A DNA stretch of 64,000 nucleotides, taken from NCBI RefSeq assembly GCF_003340345.1, contig NZ_PPTQ01000002.1, positions 124,001-188,000 on the forward strand, in the 5' to 3' direction. The translations under genes were made by a program, and so were the position numbers. The stretch comes from Paraeggerthella hongkongensis. Its GTDB lineage: Bacteria; Actinomycetota; Coriobacteriia; Coriobacteriales; Eggerthellaceae. Of this stretch, positions 52,606-61,015 are shown one piece after another. The notes under the pieces were generated by a model, which saw nothing but the letters and a program-made list of their open reading frames with translations, was not told where the DNA came from and did no database searches. Every line of letters starts with the position of its first letter. Position 1 is the first letter of the stretch.

Positions 52606-53046
52606 ATGAGCACCATGTGCCCCGTTTGCAACAATCCGGTTGACGCCCAGGCAGCCGCATGCCCGACCTGCGGGTTCAAGCTTCTTGGCAGCACGCAGCG
52701 CTTCGAGCCGGTGGCGCTGTCGGACGACCCGTTGACTTCGGCAGCCCAGCCCCAGGCGAGCGCCGTGCTGCATGTGGTGCGCGGTCCGCAGACCGGCGTC
52801 AGCTTTCACCTTGCCGACGCGCCGCTGTCCATCGGCCGCAGCCCCCAGTGCGACGTGTTTCTCAACGATATGACCGTGTCGCGCTCCCATGCCTGCGTGG
52901 AGCCCGCCGAAGGAGGCTACGTCATCAGGGACGCCAACTCCTTCAACGGAGTGTGGGTGAACAATGCGAGCATCGACGAGCGCCGGCTCGAAAACGGCGA
53001 CGTCATCCAGATCGGCGCGTTCTGCCTGGTCTACAAAGAAGAGTAA
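52606..53046 (+). CDS. Zinc-ribbon plus FHA-domain protein
   Basis: A 146-aa soluble protein. The N-terminal zinc ribbon is MCPVCNNPVDAQAAACPTCG. An FHA domain follows from about residue 50: FHLADAPLSIGRSPQCDVFL, NDMTVSRSHACVEPAEGGYV and DANSFNGVWVNNASI. FHA domains bind phosphothreonine, so it likely takes part in Ser/Thr kinase signalling, but no kinase or phosphatase partner is adjacent. AGAGAGGAA precedes the ATG. Confidence 0.9.
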   Translation: MSTMCPVCNNPVDAQAAACPTCGFKLLGSTQRFEPVALSDDPLTSAAQPQASAVLHVVRGPQTGVSFHLADAPLSIGRSPQCDVFLNDMTVSRSHACVEPAEGGYVIRDANSFNGVWVNNASIDERRLENGDVIQIGAFCLVYKEE

Positions 53047-53196
53047 CGCGCCTTTTCGCGCATCGCCGCCCGAACCCGAGCCGAAGCAGGCTTTGCGTTT
53101 CGGGGCGACGATGCGCCGTCGGGCGCCCAGCGTCGAATAGCGCGCCGCTCGGAACGGTCTTCCCTCTTTGACCGGGCCGCGCGGCGCGCTTTGCCG

Positions 53197-53202
53197 TATA
53201 AT
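53197..53202 (+). promoter_or_regulatory. -10 box of the iorAB promoter
   Basis: TATAAT at 53197-53202. TTGACC lies at 53168-53173, too far (23 bases) for an ordinary -35, so the promoter may depend on an activator. Confidence 0.45.
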
Positions 53203-53237
53203 TCCCTGCGGGTCAGCATTCAAGGAAGGTTCGTCTA

Positions 53238-54992
53238 ATGGAATTGATGTCAGGTAACGAGGCAATCGCCCAAGGGGCGTGGGAGGCCGGCGCCCGCATC
53301 GGCGTGGCATACCCCGGTACGCCTTCGACGGAAACGCTCGAGGCATTCGCGAAGAAAGACGGCGTGTACGCCGAATGGGCCGTGAACGAGAAAGTGGCTG
53401 TGGAAGTGGGCATTGGCGCATCCGCTGCCGGCGCGCGCGTCCTTACCACGATGAAGCATGTGGGCGTGAACGTGGCGGCAGACCCGCTGTTCACCGCTGC
53501 GTACGCGGGCGTAGGGGGCGGCCTGGTCGTGCTCGCCGCCGACGATCCGGGCATGTACTCGTCGCAAAACGAGCAGGACTCGCATTGGTACGCTCGCGCA
53601 GCGCATATTCCCATGCTCGATCCCGCGGATTCCGCCGAAGCCCTCAGCTTCACGCGCGACGCCTTCGAGCTGTCCGAGCGCTTCGACGTGCCCGTGTTCA
53701 TTCGCTCTACCGTGCGCGTTTCGCACACGAAGACCCCGGTGGAGCCGGGTTCGCGCGCCGATATCGCACTCAAGCCCTACGAGAGCAATCCTGCCAAGTG
53801 GGTCATGATGCCCGCATTCGCAAAGCCGCGCCGCAAGGTGCAGCTCGATCGCATCGACGCGTTGCGTGCGTGGGTCGAGGAATGCCCGTACAACACGGTG
53901 ACGCGTCAAGGCGATGCGATCGGCATCGTGTGCGCCGGCGCGACGTACCAGCACGTGACCGAGGCGCTGCCTGACGCGTCGGTGTTCAAGCTCGGCGTCA
54001 CATGGCCGCTGCCCGCCCGTGCGCTGCGCGACTTCGCTGCCAGCGTCGATGCGCTGTACGTGGTCGAGGAAGCGTCCGAATACCTGACCGACTCCGTGCG
54101 AGCGCTCGGAATAGCGGTTGCCGAGTTCGCCAATCCCATTCCGCGAGACGGCGAGCTTTCGCCCGGCCTGATTCGCGCCGCGTTCGGGTTCGAAGAGCCC
54201 GCGCACGCGCCCATGCCCGAGGGCCTTCCGGGCCGTCCGCCCGCGCTGTGCGCCGGATGCCCTCACCGTTTGGTGTTCAAGGAGCTTTCGCGCATGAAAG
54301 CCGTAGTCACGGGTGATATCGGATGTTATACGCTTGGTGCGTTGCCGCCCCTTTCCGCCATGGACACCACCATCGACATGGGCGCGTCCGTTTCGATGTC
54401 GCACGGCTTCGAGCTGGCGTGGGCTGGAACCGATCATCGTCCCGTCGTGGGCGTGATCGGCGATTCGACCTTCGCGCATTCGGGGCTTTCGGCGCTCATC
54501 TCCACCGTGTACAACCAGGGCGGCGGAACCGTTTGCGTGCTCGACAACCGCACGACCGCCATGACGGGCCGTCAGGGAAACCCGTTCAACGGCGAAACGC
54601 TTCAGGGACGCCCGTCGCGCGAGATGGACTTGGAGGGCATCGTGCGCGCGCTCGGCGTGGAGGACGTTCGCACGATCGATCCCAACGATGCGAAGGCCGT
54701 GCGCCGCACGCTCAAAGAGGCCGTGGCGAACGAGGACCTTTCCGTACTGGTGTTCCGCAGCCCGTGCGTGCTCATCGATCGCATCAAGAATCCGGTGTAC
54801 GCCGTAAGCGACGCCTGCACGGCGTGCGGCGTTTGCTCGACCTTGGGCTGTCCGGCCATATCGAAGGATTCCGAAACGGATCATGCGATCATCGATGCAG
54901 GTCAGTGCGTCGGGTGCGGCCAGTGCGCGCAGTACTGCGCCTGGAAGGCCATCGCGCAACCCGCTGCGGCGAAAGGGGGCTGTCATGAATAA
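53238..54992 (+). CDS. iorA: Indolepyruvate:ferredoxin oxidoreductase, alpha subunit
   Basis: Oxidatively decarboxylates aryl-pyruvates (indole-, phenyl-, hydroxyphenylpyruvate) to aryl-acetyl-CoA with ferredoxin as acceptor. The N-terminal pyrimidine-binding domain (GARIGVAYPGTPSTETLEAF) and SSQNEQDSHWYARAAHIPML are present. The TPP domain follows, with CAGCPHRLVFKEL, GDIGCYTLGALPPLSAMDTT and IGDSTFAHSGLSAL. Two C-terminal [4Fe-4S] motifs are CTACGVCSTLGCPAI and CVGCGQCAQYCAWKAI. Length 584 aa is normal. AAGGAAGG precedes the ATG. It overlaps iorB by eight bases. Confidence 0.95.
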   Translation: MELMSGNEAIAQGAWEAGARIGVAYPGTPSTETLEAFAKKDGVYAEWAVNEKVAVEVGIGASAAGARVLTTMKHVGVNVAADPLFTAAYAGVGGGLVVLAADDPGMYSSQNEQDSHWYARAAHIPMLDPADSAEALSFTRDAFELSERFDVPVFIRSTVRVSHTKTPVEPGSRADIALKPYESNPAKWVMMPAFAKPRRKVQLDRIDALRAWVEECPYNTVTRQGDAIGIVCAGATYQHVTEALPDASVFKLGVTWPLPARALRDFAASVDALYVVEEASEYLTDSVRALGIAVAEFANPIPRDGELSPGLIRAAFGFEEPAHAPMPEGLPGRPPALCAGCPHRLVFKELSRMKAVVTGDIGCYTLGALPPLSAMDTTIDMGASVSMSHGFELAWAGTDHRPVVGVIGDSTFAHSGLSALISTVYNQGGGTVCVLDNRTTAMTGRQGNPFNGETLQGRPSREMDLEGIVRALGVEDVRTIDPNDAKAVRRTLKEAVANEDLSVLVFRSPCVLIDRIKNPVYAVSDACTACGVCSTLGCPAISKDSETDHAIIDAGQCVGCGQCAQYCAWKAIAQPAAAKGGCHE

Positions 54993-55596
54993 GGCGACCA
55001 CGGTTCTTCTATGCGGCGTCGGCGGGCAGGGAACCATTCTCGCCGCCGATCTGCTTGCCCATGCGGCTTTGGAATCCGGCTTCGACGCCAAGGTTTCGGA
55101 GATTCACGGCATGTCTCAGCGCGGCGGCGCGGTTACCACGGTGGTGCGCTTCAGCCGGGAAGGCGTGCAGTCCATGGTGGCTGACGAGGGGTGCGCCGAT
55201 TGCGTCGTGTCGTTCGAGACGACCGAGGCGCTGCGCAACCTTTCCTTCGTGCGCGAAGGCGGGTACCTGCTGGTGGCCGACGAGTCCATCCAGCCTTTGC
55301 CCGTGCTCATCGGACGTGCGTCTATGCCCGAGAACCCCCGGGAAACGCTGGTCGACGCGGGTGCCACGCTCATTTCCGCTGGTGACATAGCCGCAGGCGT
55401 CGGCAGCCCGAAGTCGGTCAACGTCGTGCTGCTGGGCGCGCTTGCCACGCGCTTGGAGTTCCCGCAGGACGCATGGGAGCGGGTCGTTGCAAAGCGCGTG
55501 CCGCCCAAAACCGTCGAAGCGAACCTGGCCGCGTTTCGCGCCGGCTTCGCCTTCGCCAAGGAAGCGGCCGAGAGCAGGGAAGGGGATCGAGCATGA
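54985..55596 (+). CDS. iorB: Indolepyruvate:ferredoxin oxidoreductase, beta subunit
   Basis: The gamma-type partner of IorA, 203 aa: LLCGVGGQGTILAADLLAHA, EIHGMSQRGGAVTTVVRFS and SVNVVLLGALATRLEF. It forms the heterodimer that binds CoA and completes the reaction. AAAGGGGG precedes the ATG. It overlaps iorA and the next ACT gene, so the three are translated together. Confidence 0.94.
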   Translation: MNKATTVLLCGVGGQGTILAADLLAHAALESGFDAKVSEIHGMSQRGGAVTTVVRFSREGVQSMVADEGCADCVVSFETTEALRNLSFVREGGYLLVADESIQPLPVLIGRASMPENPRETLVDAGATLISAGDIAAGVGSPKSVNVVLLGALATRLEFPQDAWERVVAKRVPPKTVEANLAAFRAGFAFAKEAAESREGDRA

Positions 55597-56030
55597 GCGT
55601 ACAGCAGATCAGCGTGTTTCTTGAGAGCAGGCCGGGGCATCTGCGGCGCGTGCTGGACGCCTTCGAGGCTGCGCACGTCAGCGTTCGCGGATACAGCGCG
55701 TCCGACACGGGGGACTACGGCATCGTGCGCTTCATCGTGAGCGATCCGGACAAGGCTTTGGCCGTGCTGACCGACATGGGCGCCGCCGCTACGAAATCGG
55801 AGGTGCTGTGCGCGCGTTTGGACGACACTCCCGGCGAGTTGGCGCGCGTCATGGGCGTCATGGCCGACTGCGGCATCAACGTCACGTACAGCTATTCCCT
55901 CATCTCCACCTACATCGCGCTGTCCGTCAAGGATCTGGCGCGTGCCGAGGAGCTGCTTGCTGGCGGCCCGGTGGAGCTTATCGGGCAGGACGACCTCGCG
56001 CAGCCGCTTGCGCCCGCCGAAGGGCGGTGA
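55593..56030 (+). CDS. Stand-alone double-ACT-domain protein, second copy
   Basis: A 145-aa protein with two ACT domains: QISVFLESRPGHLRRVLDAF with EAAHVSVRGYSASD, and LCARLDDTPGELARVMGVMA with DCGINVTYSYSL. Paralogue of the ACT protein at 50.7 kb. Encoded between iorB (overlap of four bases) and paaK, so it is probably an amino-acid sensor of the aryl-pyruvate pathway. Confidence 0.9.
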   Translation: MSVQQISVFLESRPGHLRRVLDAFEAAHVSVRGYSASDTGDYGIVRFIVSDPDKALAVLTDMGAAATKSEVLCARLDDTPGELARVMGVMADCGINVTYSYSLISTYIALSVKDLARAEELLAGGPVELIGQDDLAQPLAPAEGR

Positions 56031-56035
56031 ACGTT

Positions 56036-57400
56036 ATGGCCGATATGACCGTCAAGGGCGCGGCTTTGGCTGCCGCCAAGGCCGGGGATTTCTCCAGCCT
56101 GCCCATCCACAACCCTGCCGTCGAGTGCGCCTCGCGCGAGGAGATTCGCGCGCTGCAGCTCGAGCGCTTGATCGAGCAGGTGCGCTGGACGTACGACCGT
56201 GTTGCCTGGTATCGCAAGCGCATGGACCGCGACGGCGTGAGCCCCGATGACATCAAGACGCTCGAAGACGTTCGCAAGCTGCCGTTCACGGATAAGTCGG
56301 TTCTGCGCGACACGTTCCCGTACGGGCTGTTCGCCGTACCGCTCGATCAGGTGAAGGAGCTCCACTCGTCCTCGGGCACCACGGGCAAACCCATCGTGGT
56401 GGGCTACAACGAGCACGACATGGAGCTGTGGGCCGACTGCATCATGCGCCTTGTGCAGATGGCGGGCGTCGTGCCGGGCGACCGGGCGCAGATGGCGTTC
56501 GGATACGGCATGTTCACCGGCGGCTTCGGCTTGCACTACGGGCTGCAGAAGCTTGGCTGCATGATGATTCCCGCAGGGTCGGGCAACACCGAGCGCCACA
56601 TTGCCATGATCCAGGACTACGGCACCACCGTGCTCGTGGCTACGCCTTCCTACGCCCTGCACATGTGCGAGGTGGGGGAGCGCATGGGCTTCGACTGGAA
56701 GCAGTCCACCCTGCGCGTGGGCCTGTTCGGCGGCGAACCGTGCCCGCCGGGCCTGAAGGCCGAGATCGAAAGCCGTATGCACATCGTTTGCACCGACAAC
56801 TACGGCCTGACCGAGGTCATGGGCCCGGGCGTGTCGGGCGAGTGCCTAGCGGCGCGCGACATGCAGCACATCGCGGAGGACCACTTCCTGTGGGAGGTCA
56901 TCGATCCCGAAACGGGCGAGCCCGTTGCCGACGGGCAGATGGGCGAGCTGGTGCTCACGCCCCTTGGCAAGCAGGCTATTCCCGTGCTGCGCTACCGCAC
57001 GCACGACCTGACGCGCGTGGTCACGGAGCCGTGCGCGTGCGGGCGCACGACGGCGCGCATGCAGAAGGTGCGCGCTCGCTCGGACGATATGCTGATCATT
57101 CGCGGCACGAACGTGTTCCCCAGCCAGGTGGAGGACGTCCTCACCGGTATCGAAGGGGTCACGCCGCACTACCGCATCGTGGTGGACAACGAGGGCGGGC
57201 TCGACCGCATGGCGGTGCACGTGGAGCTCAAGCCCGAGGCGTTCAGCGATTCTTTCGAGGAGATGGATCACTTCCGCCGCGCTATCGAGGAGAAGCTCAA
57301 GGGCGTGCTTCTGGTGGGCGTGCGCGTGAAGCTGGTCGAGCCCGGCGGCATCGAGAGGTCCCTGGGCAAGACGAAGCACGTCGAGGATCGACGCAAGTAG
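56036..57400 (+). CDS. paaK: Phenylacetate-CoA ligase family enzyme (PaaK), second copy
   Basis: A 454-aa paralogue of the enzyme at 49.4 kb. It has HSSSGTTGKPIVVGY, QMAFGYGMFTGGFGLHYGLQ, TDNYGLTEVMGPGVSGEC, RYRTHDLTRV, CACGRTTARMQKV and RSDDMLIIRGTNVFPSQVED. It carries an extra N-terminal segment of about 20 residues. It follows iorAB-ACT directly, so it probably handles the aryl-acetyl-CoA made by IorAB; whether it runs towards CoA ester or towards ATP cannot be read from sequence. A GTG at 56027 is an alternative start. A hairpin follows. Confidence 0.92.
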   Translation: MADMTVKGAALAAAKAGDFSSLPIHNPAVECASREEIRALQLERLIEQVRWTYDRVAWYRKRMDRDGVSPDDIKTLEDVRKLPFTDKSVLRDTFPYGLFAVPLDQVKELHSSSGTTGKPIVVGYNEHDMELWADCIMRLVQMAGVVPGDRAQMAFGYGMFTGGFGLHYGLQKLGCMMIPAGSGNTERHIAMIQDYGTTVLVATPSYALHMCEVGERMGFDWKQSTLRVGLFGGEPCPPGLKAEIESRMHIVCTDNYGLTEVMGPGVSGECLAARDMQHIAEDHFLWEVIDPETGEPVADGQMGELVLTPLGKQAIPVLRYRTHDLTRVVTEPCACGRTTARMQKVRARSDDMLIIRGTNVFPSQVEDVLTGIEGVTPHYRIVVDNEGGLDRMAVHVELKPEAFSDSFEEMDHFRRAIEEKLKGVLLVGVRVKLVEPGGIERSLGKTKHVEDRRK

Positions 57401-57409
57401 ATCGAACGC

Positions 57410-57439
57410 GGGAGGCCCGTGCATGCACGTCGGCCTCCC
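57410..57439 (+). terminator. Hairpin after the ior-paaK operon
   Basis: GGGAGGCC pairs with GGCCTCCC around a loop that itself contains GTGCATGCAC. There is no T run. Confidence 0.55.
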
Positions 57440-57495
57440 ACCGGCATTGCGGTGCGGTAGCCCGCACGCGGGAAGGACCAACGGGAGATCAGCCC

Positions 57496-58437
57496 ATGCA
57501 AGCAGCCCCTTCGCATACCGAGGTCGTCGGGAGGTTCGCTCCTTCTCCGACTGGGCGCATGCATGCGGGCAACGTGTTCGCGGCGCTCGTGGCGTGGCTT
57601 GCGGCGAAATCGCAAGGCGGACGGATTGTCCTGCGCATAGAGGATCTTGATGCCGAACGATCGAAACCGCAGTTCATCGATGCCGTGCAACGCGATTTCG
57701 AGGCGTTAGGACTCACCTGGGACGAAGGGCCGTACTTCCAGCATGATCGCACGGAGGCGTATCGGGCCGCCTTCGATTCGCTGGCTGCGCGCGGGCTCGT
57801 GTACCCCTGTTTCTGCACGCGCGCCGATCTGCATGCGGCATCAGCGCCTCATCGTGGCGAAAAGCCCGTGTACCCGGGAACCTGTCGTGCGTTGACGGCT
57901 GAAGAGCGCGCCGCTCGGCGCTCCCAGCGCGTCCCGGCGCAACGTCTGTCGGTTCCCGATCAAACCGTATCCTTCGACGATCAGATACAGGAGACGTACC
58001 GTCAGAACCTGGATCGCGAGTGCGGCGATTTCCTTATACAGCGCTCGGACGGGGCGTTCGCGTACCAGCTGGCCGTGGTCGTAGACGATGCGGAGCAAGG
58101 GGTGAACTCGGTCGTGCGCGGCGTCGATCTGCTTTGCTCCACGCCGCAGCAGCTGTATCTGCAGGAACTGCTCGGTCTGGGGCATCCTGTGTACGCCCAT
58201 GTGCCGCTTATCGTTGCGGAAGAGGGGCGGCGCCTTTCGAAGCGCGATCACGACGCGGCGCTCGATGCTCTTTTGGATCGGTTCAAAACGCCCGAGGGAG
58301 TTATCGGCCATATTGCGGGAATCACGGGGCTTGCCCCCACGTGCGATCCGGCGTCGCCCGAAGAGTTGCTGGCCTTGTTCGATCTCGACAGGATTTCAAC
58401 CGACCTGAAGGATCTTACCCAGATACGCTGGCGATAG
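57496..58437 (+). CDS. gluQ: Glutamyl-Q tRNA(Asp) synthetase-like enzyme
   Basis: A 313-aa paralogue of the GluRS catalytic core without the anticodon-binding domain. It has GRFAPSPTGRMHAGNVFAAL (HIGH-like motif in MHAGN), RIEDLDAERSKPQFI, the zinc-binding cysteines in YPCFCTRADL with YPGTC, and RRLSKRDHDAAL (KMSKS-like). GluQ adds glutamate to queuosine of tRNA-Asp. Loss of tRNA anticodon recognition agrees with its length. GGGAGA precedes the ATG. No queuosine genes lie in the window. Confidence 0.88.
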   Translation: MQAAPSHTEVVGRFAPSPTGRMHAGNVFAALVAWLAAKSQGGRIVLRIEDLDAERSKPQFIDAVQRDFEALGLTWDEGPYFQHDRTEAYRAAFDSLAARGLVYPCFCTRADLHAASAPHRGEKPVYPGTCRALTAEERAARRSQRVPAQRLSVPDQTVSFDDQIQETYRQNLDRECGDFLIQRSDGAFAYQLAVVVDDAEQGVNSVVRGVDLLCSTPQQLYLQELLGLGHPVYAHVPLIVAEEGRRLSKRDHDAALDALLDRFKTPEGVIGHIAGITGLAPTCDPASPEELLALFDLDRISTDLKDLTQIRWR

Positions 58438-58445
58438 AGCGTATC
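58422..58445. terminator. Hairpin overlapping the gluQ stop
   Basis: GATACGC pairs with GCGTATC around ten bases that include the end of gluQ; it lies before a convergent gene. Confidence 0.35.
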
Positions 58446-58470
58446 GGCTTGGCGCGGAGGGCGCAGGTGC

Positions 58471-59109
58471 TTAGAACCCGTAAAGCAGTTTCGCAATACC
58501 CATCTCGTTGAACAAAAAGAAATGCCCCGCAAAGGTGACGGCCAGGTACAGGGCGGGTTCGCGTGCGCTCGGAAGACGCTCTGAGACGAAAACATGCTTG
58601 CTGCGCGCCGCATTCGCGCGATTCGACCAAAGTCGATACAGCGCGAAGCCCAAAAGCGCGCCGAGCGTGTTCAGTATCAGGTCGTCGATGTCGGTCGCGC
58701 GATGGTTGAGAAGCTGGCTCAGCTCGATGGCGAGCGAAAAGAAGAAGCCCATCGCTCCTATGGTGAACGCCCGGTCAACTCGCTTCCAGACGAGCGGGAT
58801 CGAAAAGCCCAAGGGGAGGAACAGCACGACATTGAGAGCGCATCCGATCGGGTCGGCGGCAAGAAACGGAATCAAGTATAGGTCATTCGGCCCCCAGCTG
58901 GCCGTTTGCCGCAGCAGGTCGTACAGCGTGCCCGATCCCGTGACGTACAGCACGGCAAACACGTACAGCACGAACGCGAAAGCGGGCGCGAACTCAACGG
59001 GAATGGAGCCCGTTCGTCGTGCGTGGGCATGCCGTATCGCGTAGGCTACAAGAAACGGCGCGAGCACCGTCGCCAGCTCGTACGCGGCCAGCAGCGCGCT
59101 TTCGACCAT
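58471..59109 (-). CDS. VanZ-family membrane protein
   Basis: A 212-aa membrane protein. VanZ features are NVVLFLPLGFSIPLVWKR, GFFFSLAIELSQLLNHRATD and IDDLILNTLGALLGFALYRL. About five helices are predicted. VanZ itself gives low teicoplanin resistance in Gram-positive bacteria, but family members are common without resistance genes. AAGGTACGG lies upstream of the ATG. It is convergent with gluQ. Confidence 0.87.
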   Translation of the reverse strand: MVESALLAAYELATVLAPFLVAYAIRHAHARRTGSIPVEFAPAFAFVLYVFAVLYVTGSGTLYDLLRQTASWGPNDLYLIPFLAADPIGCALNVVLFLPLGFSIPLVWKRVDRAFTIGAMGFFFSLAIELSQLLNHRATDIDDLILNTLGALLGFALYRLWSNRANAARSKHVFVSERLPSAREPALYLAVTFAGHFFLFNEMGIAKLLYGF

Positions 59110-59312
59110 CGTGTCCGTACCTTTCGACCAGATTCATCTCTCGAACACCGTATCCTAGCAGCTTGCTTCGACGTTTGAAGGGGCGGGTGCCGCAACGTTG
59201 AGGATCGTTAAGGATTTCGTTGCCGAAACCGTCGCGGGAACGCTCTTCAAGATCCGGACGCAAACCAGGGCTGATGGTTTCGGCTGTGCGATAGGAGGCT
59301 GGCTTGCAACCC

Positions 59313-59350
59313 CGCGTCAACTCCCGCCGAACGCGGCGGGAGTTGACGCG
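59313..59350. terminator. Perfect 17-bp hairpin after a minus-strand gene
   Basis: CGCGTCAACTCCCGCCG pairs completely with CGGCGGGAGTTGACGCG around AACG. It lies next to the stop of the following minus-strand gene. There is no T run on that strand, so its role as terminator is likely but not certain. Confidence 0.6.
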
Positions 59351-59351
59351 A

Positions 59352-59789
59352 CTACGCGAACAGGAGCGACACGAGCGTAAGTACCACGCAGCTTCCCAGC
59401 AGCAGAAGCGTCAGGCGCACGTTGTCGCCGCCGAAGTTCAACTTGCCGTCTGCGCCTTTCGAGCGGGAAAACAGGGTCCATACCGCCAGAATGCAGAATC
59501 CAACCAGCATTACGTTGCACAGTACCGAAGCGATCTGCGCGAACAGGACGAGCCCGGTCATCTTCGCCATCTCGAACGCCATGAGCGTTCCGACCACCGC
59601 GAAGCAAGCGACCATGACCCAGGCTGCGCGCTGTCCTGATTTGCGGGTGCCTTCAGGATAAAACGTTCCCTTCTTCGTGGTCGTAGGCTTTGCGATCAGC
59701 GACAGCCAGTTGCCGTTCCACAACTGCACCGTCAACGCGCCCGACGCAATCAACAGCACCAGCCCTACGCCGAAACGAACGATTTCCAT
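59352..59789 (-). CDS. Small membrane protein of unknown function
   Basis: A 145-aa protein with four helices: FGVGLVLLIASGALTVQLW, AAWVMVACFAVVGTLMAFE, LVLFAQIASVLCNVMLVGFC and VRLTLLLLGSCVVLTLVSLL. A cytoplasmic or outer loop PTTTKKGTFYPEGTRKSGQR lies between the first two. I do not recognise a specific family. AAAGGAG precedes the ATG. It is the last gene of a minus-strand run with the PatB-like gene. Confidence 0.65.
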   Translation of the reverse strand: MEIVRFGVGLVLLIASGALTVQLWNGNWLSLIAKPTTTKKGTFYPEGTRKSGQRAAWVMVACFAVVGTLMAFEMAKMTGLVLFAQIASVLCNVMLVGFCILAVWTLFSRSKGADGKLNFGGDNVRLTLLLLGSCVVLTLVSLLFA

Positions 59790-59800
59790 AGCGTGCTCCT

Positions 59801-61006
59801 TTATCTTTCCCGGTTGACCGCACGCTGTGCGCGCAGCTTTCCGACAGCTGATTCCATCTGCTCGAGGGCGCGTTCGAGGGTGGCGCGCGGGCAGGCTATG
59901 TTCACGCGCTCGAACTGCCCCGAACATGGTCCGAACATGCTGCCGGAATCAAGCCACACGCGCGCGTCGTCCACCATGAGCTTTTCAAGCCGCGCGTCGT
60001 CCAGGCCCAAGCCCGAGCAATCGAGCCATGCAAGATACGTGCCCTGCGGCTCGACCAACGCGATCTCAGGCATCCGTTCGCGCAGGAAGTCCCTTAAAAA
60101 GCTCAGGTTCTGCGCCAGGTAGTCCTTCAACTCGTCCAGCCAAGGGCCGCCGTGAGTGTAGCACGAACGGCATGCTTCCAGCGAGAACGGACTTGCTCCG
60201 AAGTAGCCGATCCGCTCCAAAACCTTGCGATACTGCGCGCGCAGCTTCTCGTTCGGGATGACGATGTTCGCTATCTGCAGCCCGGCGATGTTGAACGTCT
60301 TGCTCGGCGCCGTGCATACTACGCAGCGTTCGGCGAACGAAGGATCCACCGTAGGGAACACGTGATGGCGATGCCCCGGGTAGGTGAAGTCGGCGTGGAT
60401 CTCGTCCGAGATGACCAGCACGTCGTGCGCGCGGCAGATGCGCCCGATCCGCTCCAGCTCGTCGTGCGTCCATACCCGGCCGACCGGGTTGTGGGGACTG
60501 CATAAAATGAACGCCTTCACTCGAGAGGACGTGATCTTCTTCTCGAAATCATCGAAGTCTATCCGGTATCGCCCCTGCTCGTAGACAAGCGGGCTGTCAA
60601 CAAGCTTGCGTCCGTTCGATTCGATGAGCTGCGCGAACGGGTAGTAAACGGGCTGCTGAATCAGCACGGCATCGCCTGGATCGGTGAACGCCTGCAGGGC
60701 GATTCCCAGCGCGAACACCACGCCGGGAGTTTGCGTGAGCCACGAGCGCTCCACGGTCCAGTCGAAACGATCCGAGTACCAAGCTAGAACCGATTCGTAG
60801 TACGCGGCTCCTGCGAACCCGTAGCCGAACACGCCGTGGTCCACGGCTGTGTGCATATCGTCAAGCACCTCATCGGGCAGCGCGAAGTCCATATCGGCGA
60901 CCCAGAGCGGCAGCAGATCGTCGCGCCCTTTGAGTTGCGGTCCGCAATCCCATTTCTCGCTATTGGTTCCGCGTCGCTCGATCACTCGATCGAAGTCGTA
61001 CGTCAT
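59801..61006 (-). CDS. PatB/MalY-type PLP enzyme (cystathionine beta-lyase-like)
   Basis: A 401-aa fold-type I PLP enzyme. It has the start FDRVIERRGTNSEKWD, LPLWVADMDFALP, LCSPHNPVGRVWTHDEL, VISDEIHADFTYPGH and the PLP lysine in TAPSKTFNIAGLQ. MalY/PatB proteins cleave C-S bonds of cystathionine or cysteine and some are aminotransferases; the substrate is inferred. It stands ten bases after the menA stop in the same direction. Unlike the protein at 13.7-14.8 kb it retains the lysine. Confidence 0.9.
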   Translation of the reverse strand: MTYDFDRVIERRGTNSEKWDCGPQLKGRDDLLPLWVADMDFALPDEVLDDMHTAVDHGVFGYGFAGAAYYESVLAWYSDRFDWTVERSWLTQTPGVVFALGIALQAFTDPGDAVLIQQPVYYPFAQLIESNGRKLVDSPLVYEQGRYRIDFDDFEKKITSSRVKAFILCSPHNPVGRVWTHDELERIGRICRAHDVLVISDEIHADFTYPGHRHHVFPTVDPSFAERCVVCTAPSKTFNIAGLQIANIVIPNEKLRAQYRKVLERIGYFGASPFSLEACRSCYTHGGPWLDELKDYLAQNLSFLRDFLRERMPEIALVEPQGTYLAWLDCSGLGLDDARLEKLMVDDARVWLDSGSMFGPCSGQFERVNIACPRATLERALEQMESAVGKLRAQRAVNRER

Positions 61007-61015
61007 GGCAGCCTC

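Noticed and set aside
53250-55091. A 613-codon minus-strand frame opposite iorA
   Set aside because: Antisense shadow of iorA; no motifs or start signals.
47117-59109. Glycopeptide resistance locus because of VanW and VanZ proteins
   Set aside because: No vanH/A/X/R/S genes; the two genes are 9 kb apart and both families are common outside resistance clusters.
59206-59225. Direct repeat GTTGAGGAT / GTTAAGGAT
   Set aside because: Too short and imperfect to separate from chance.
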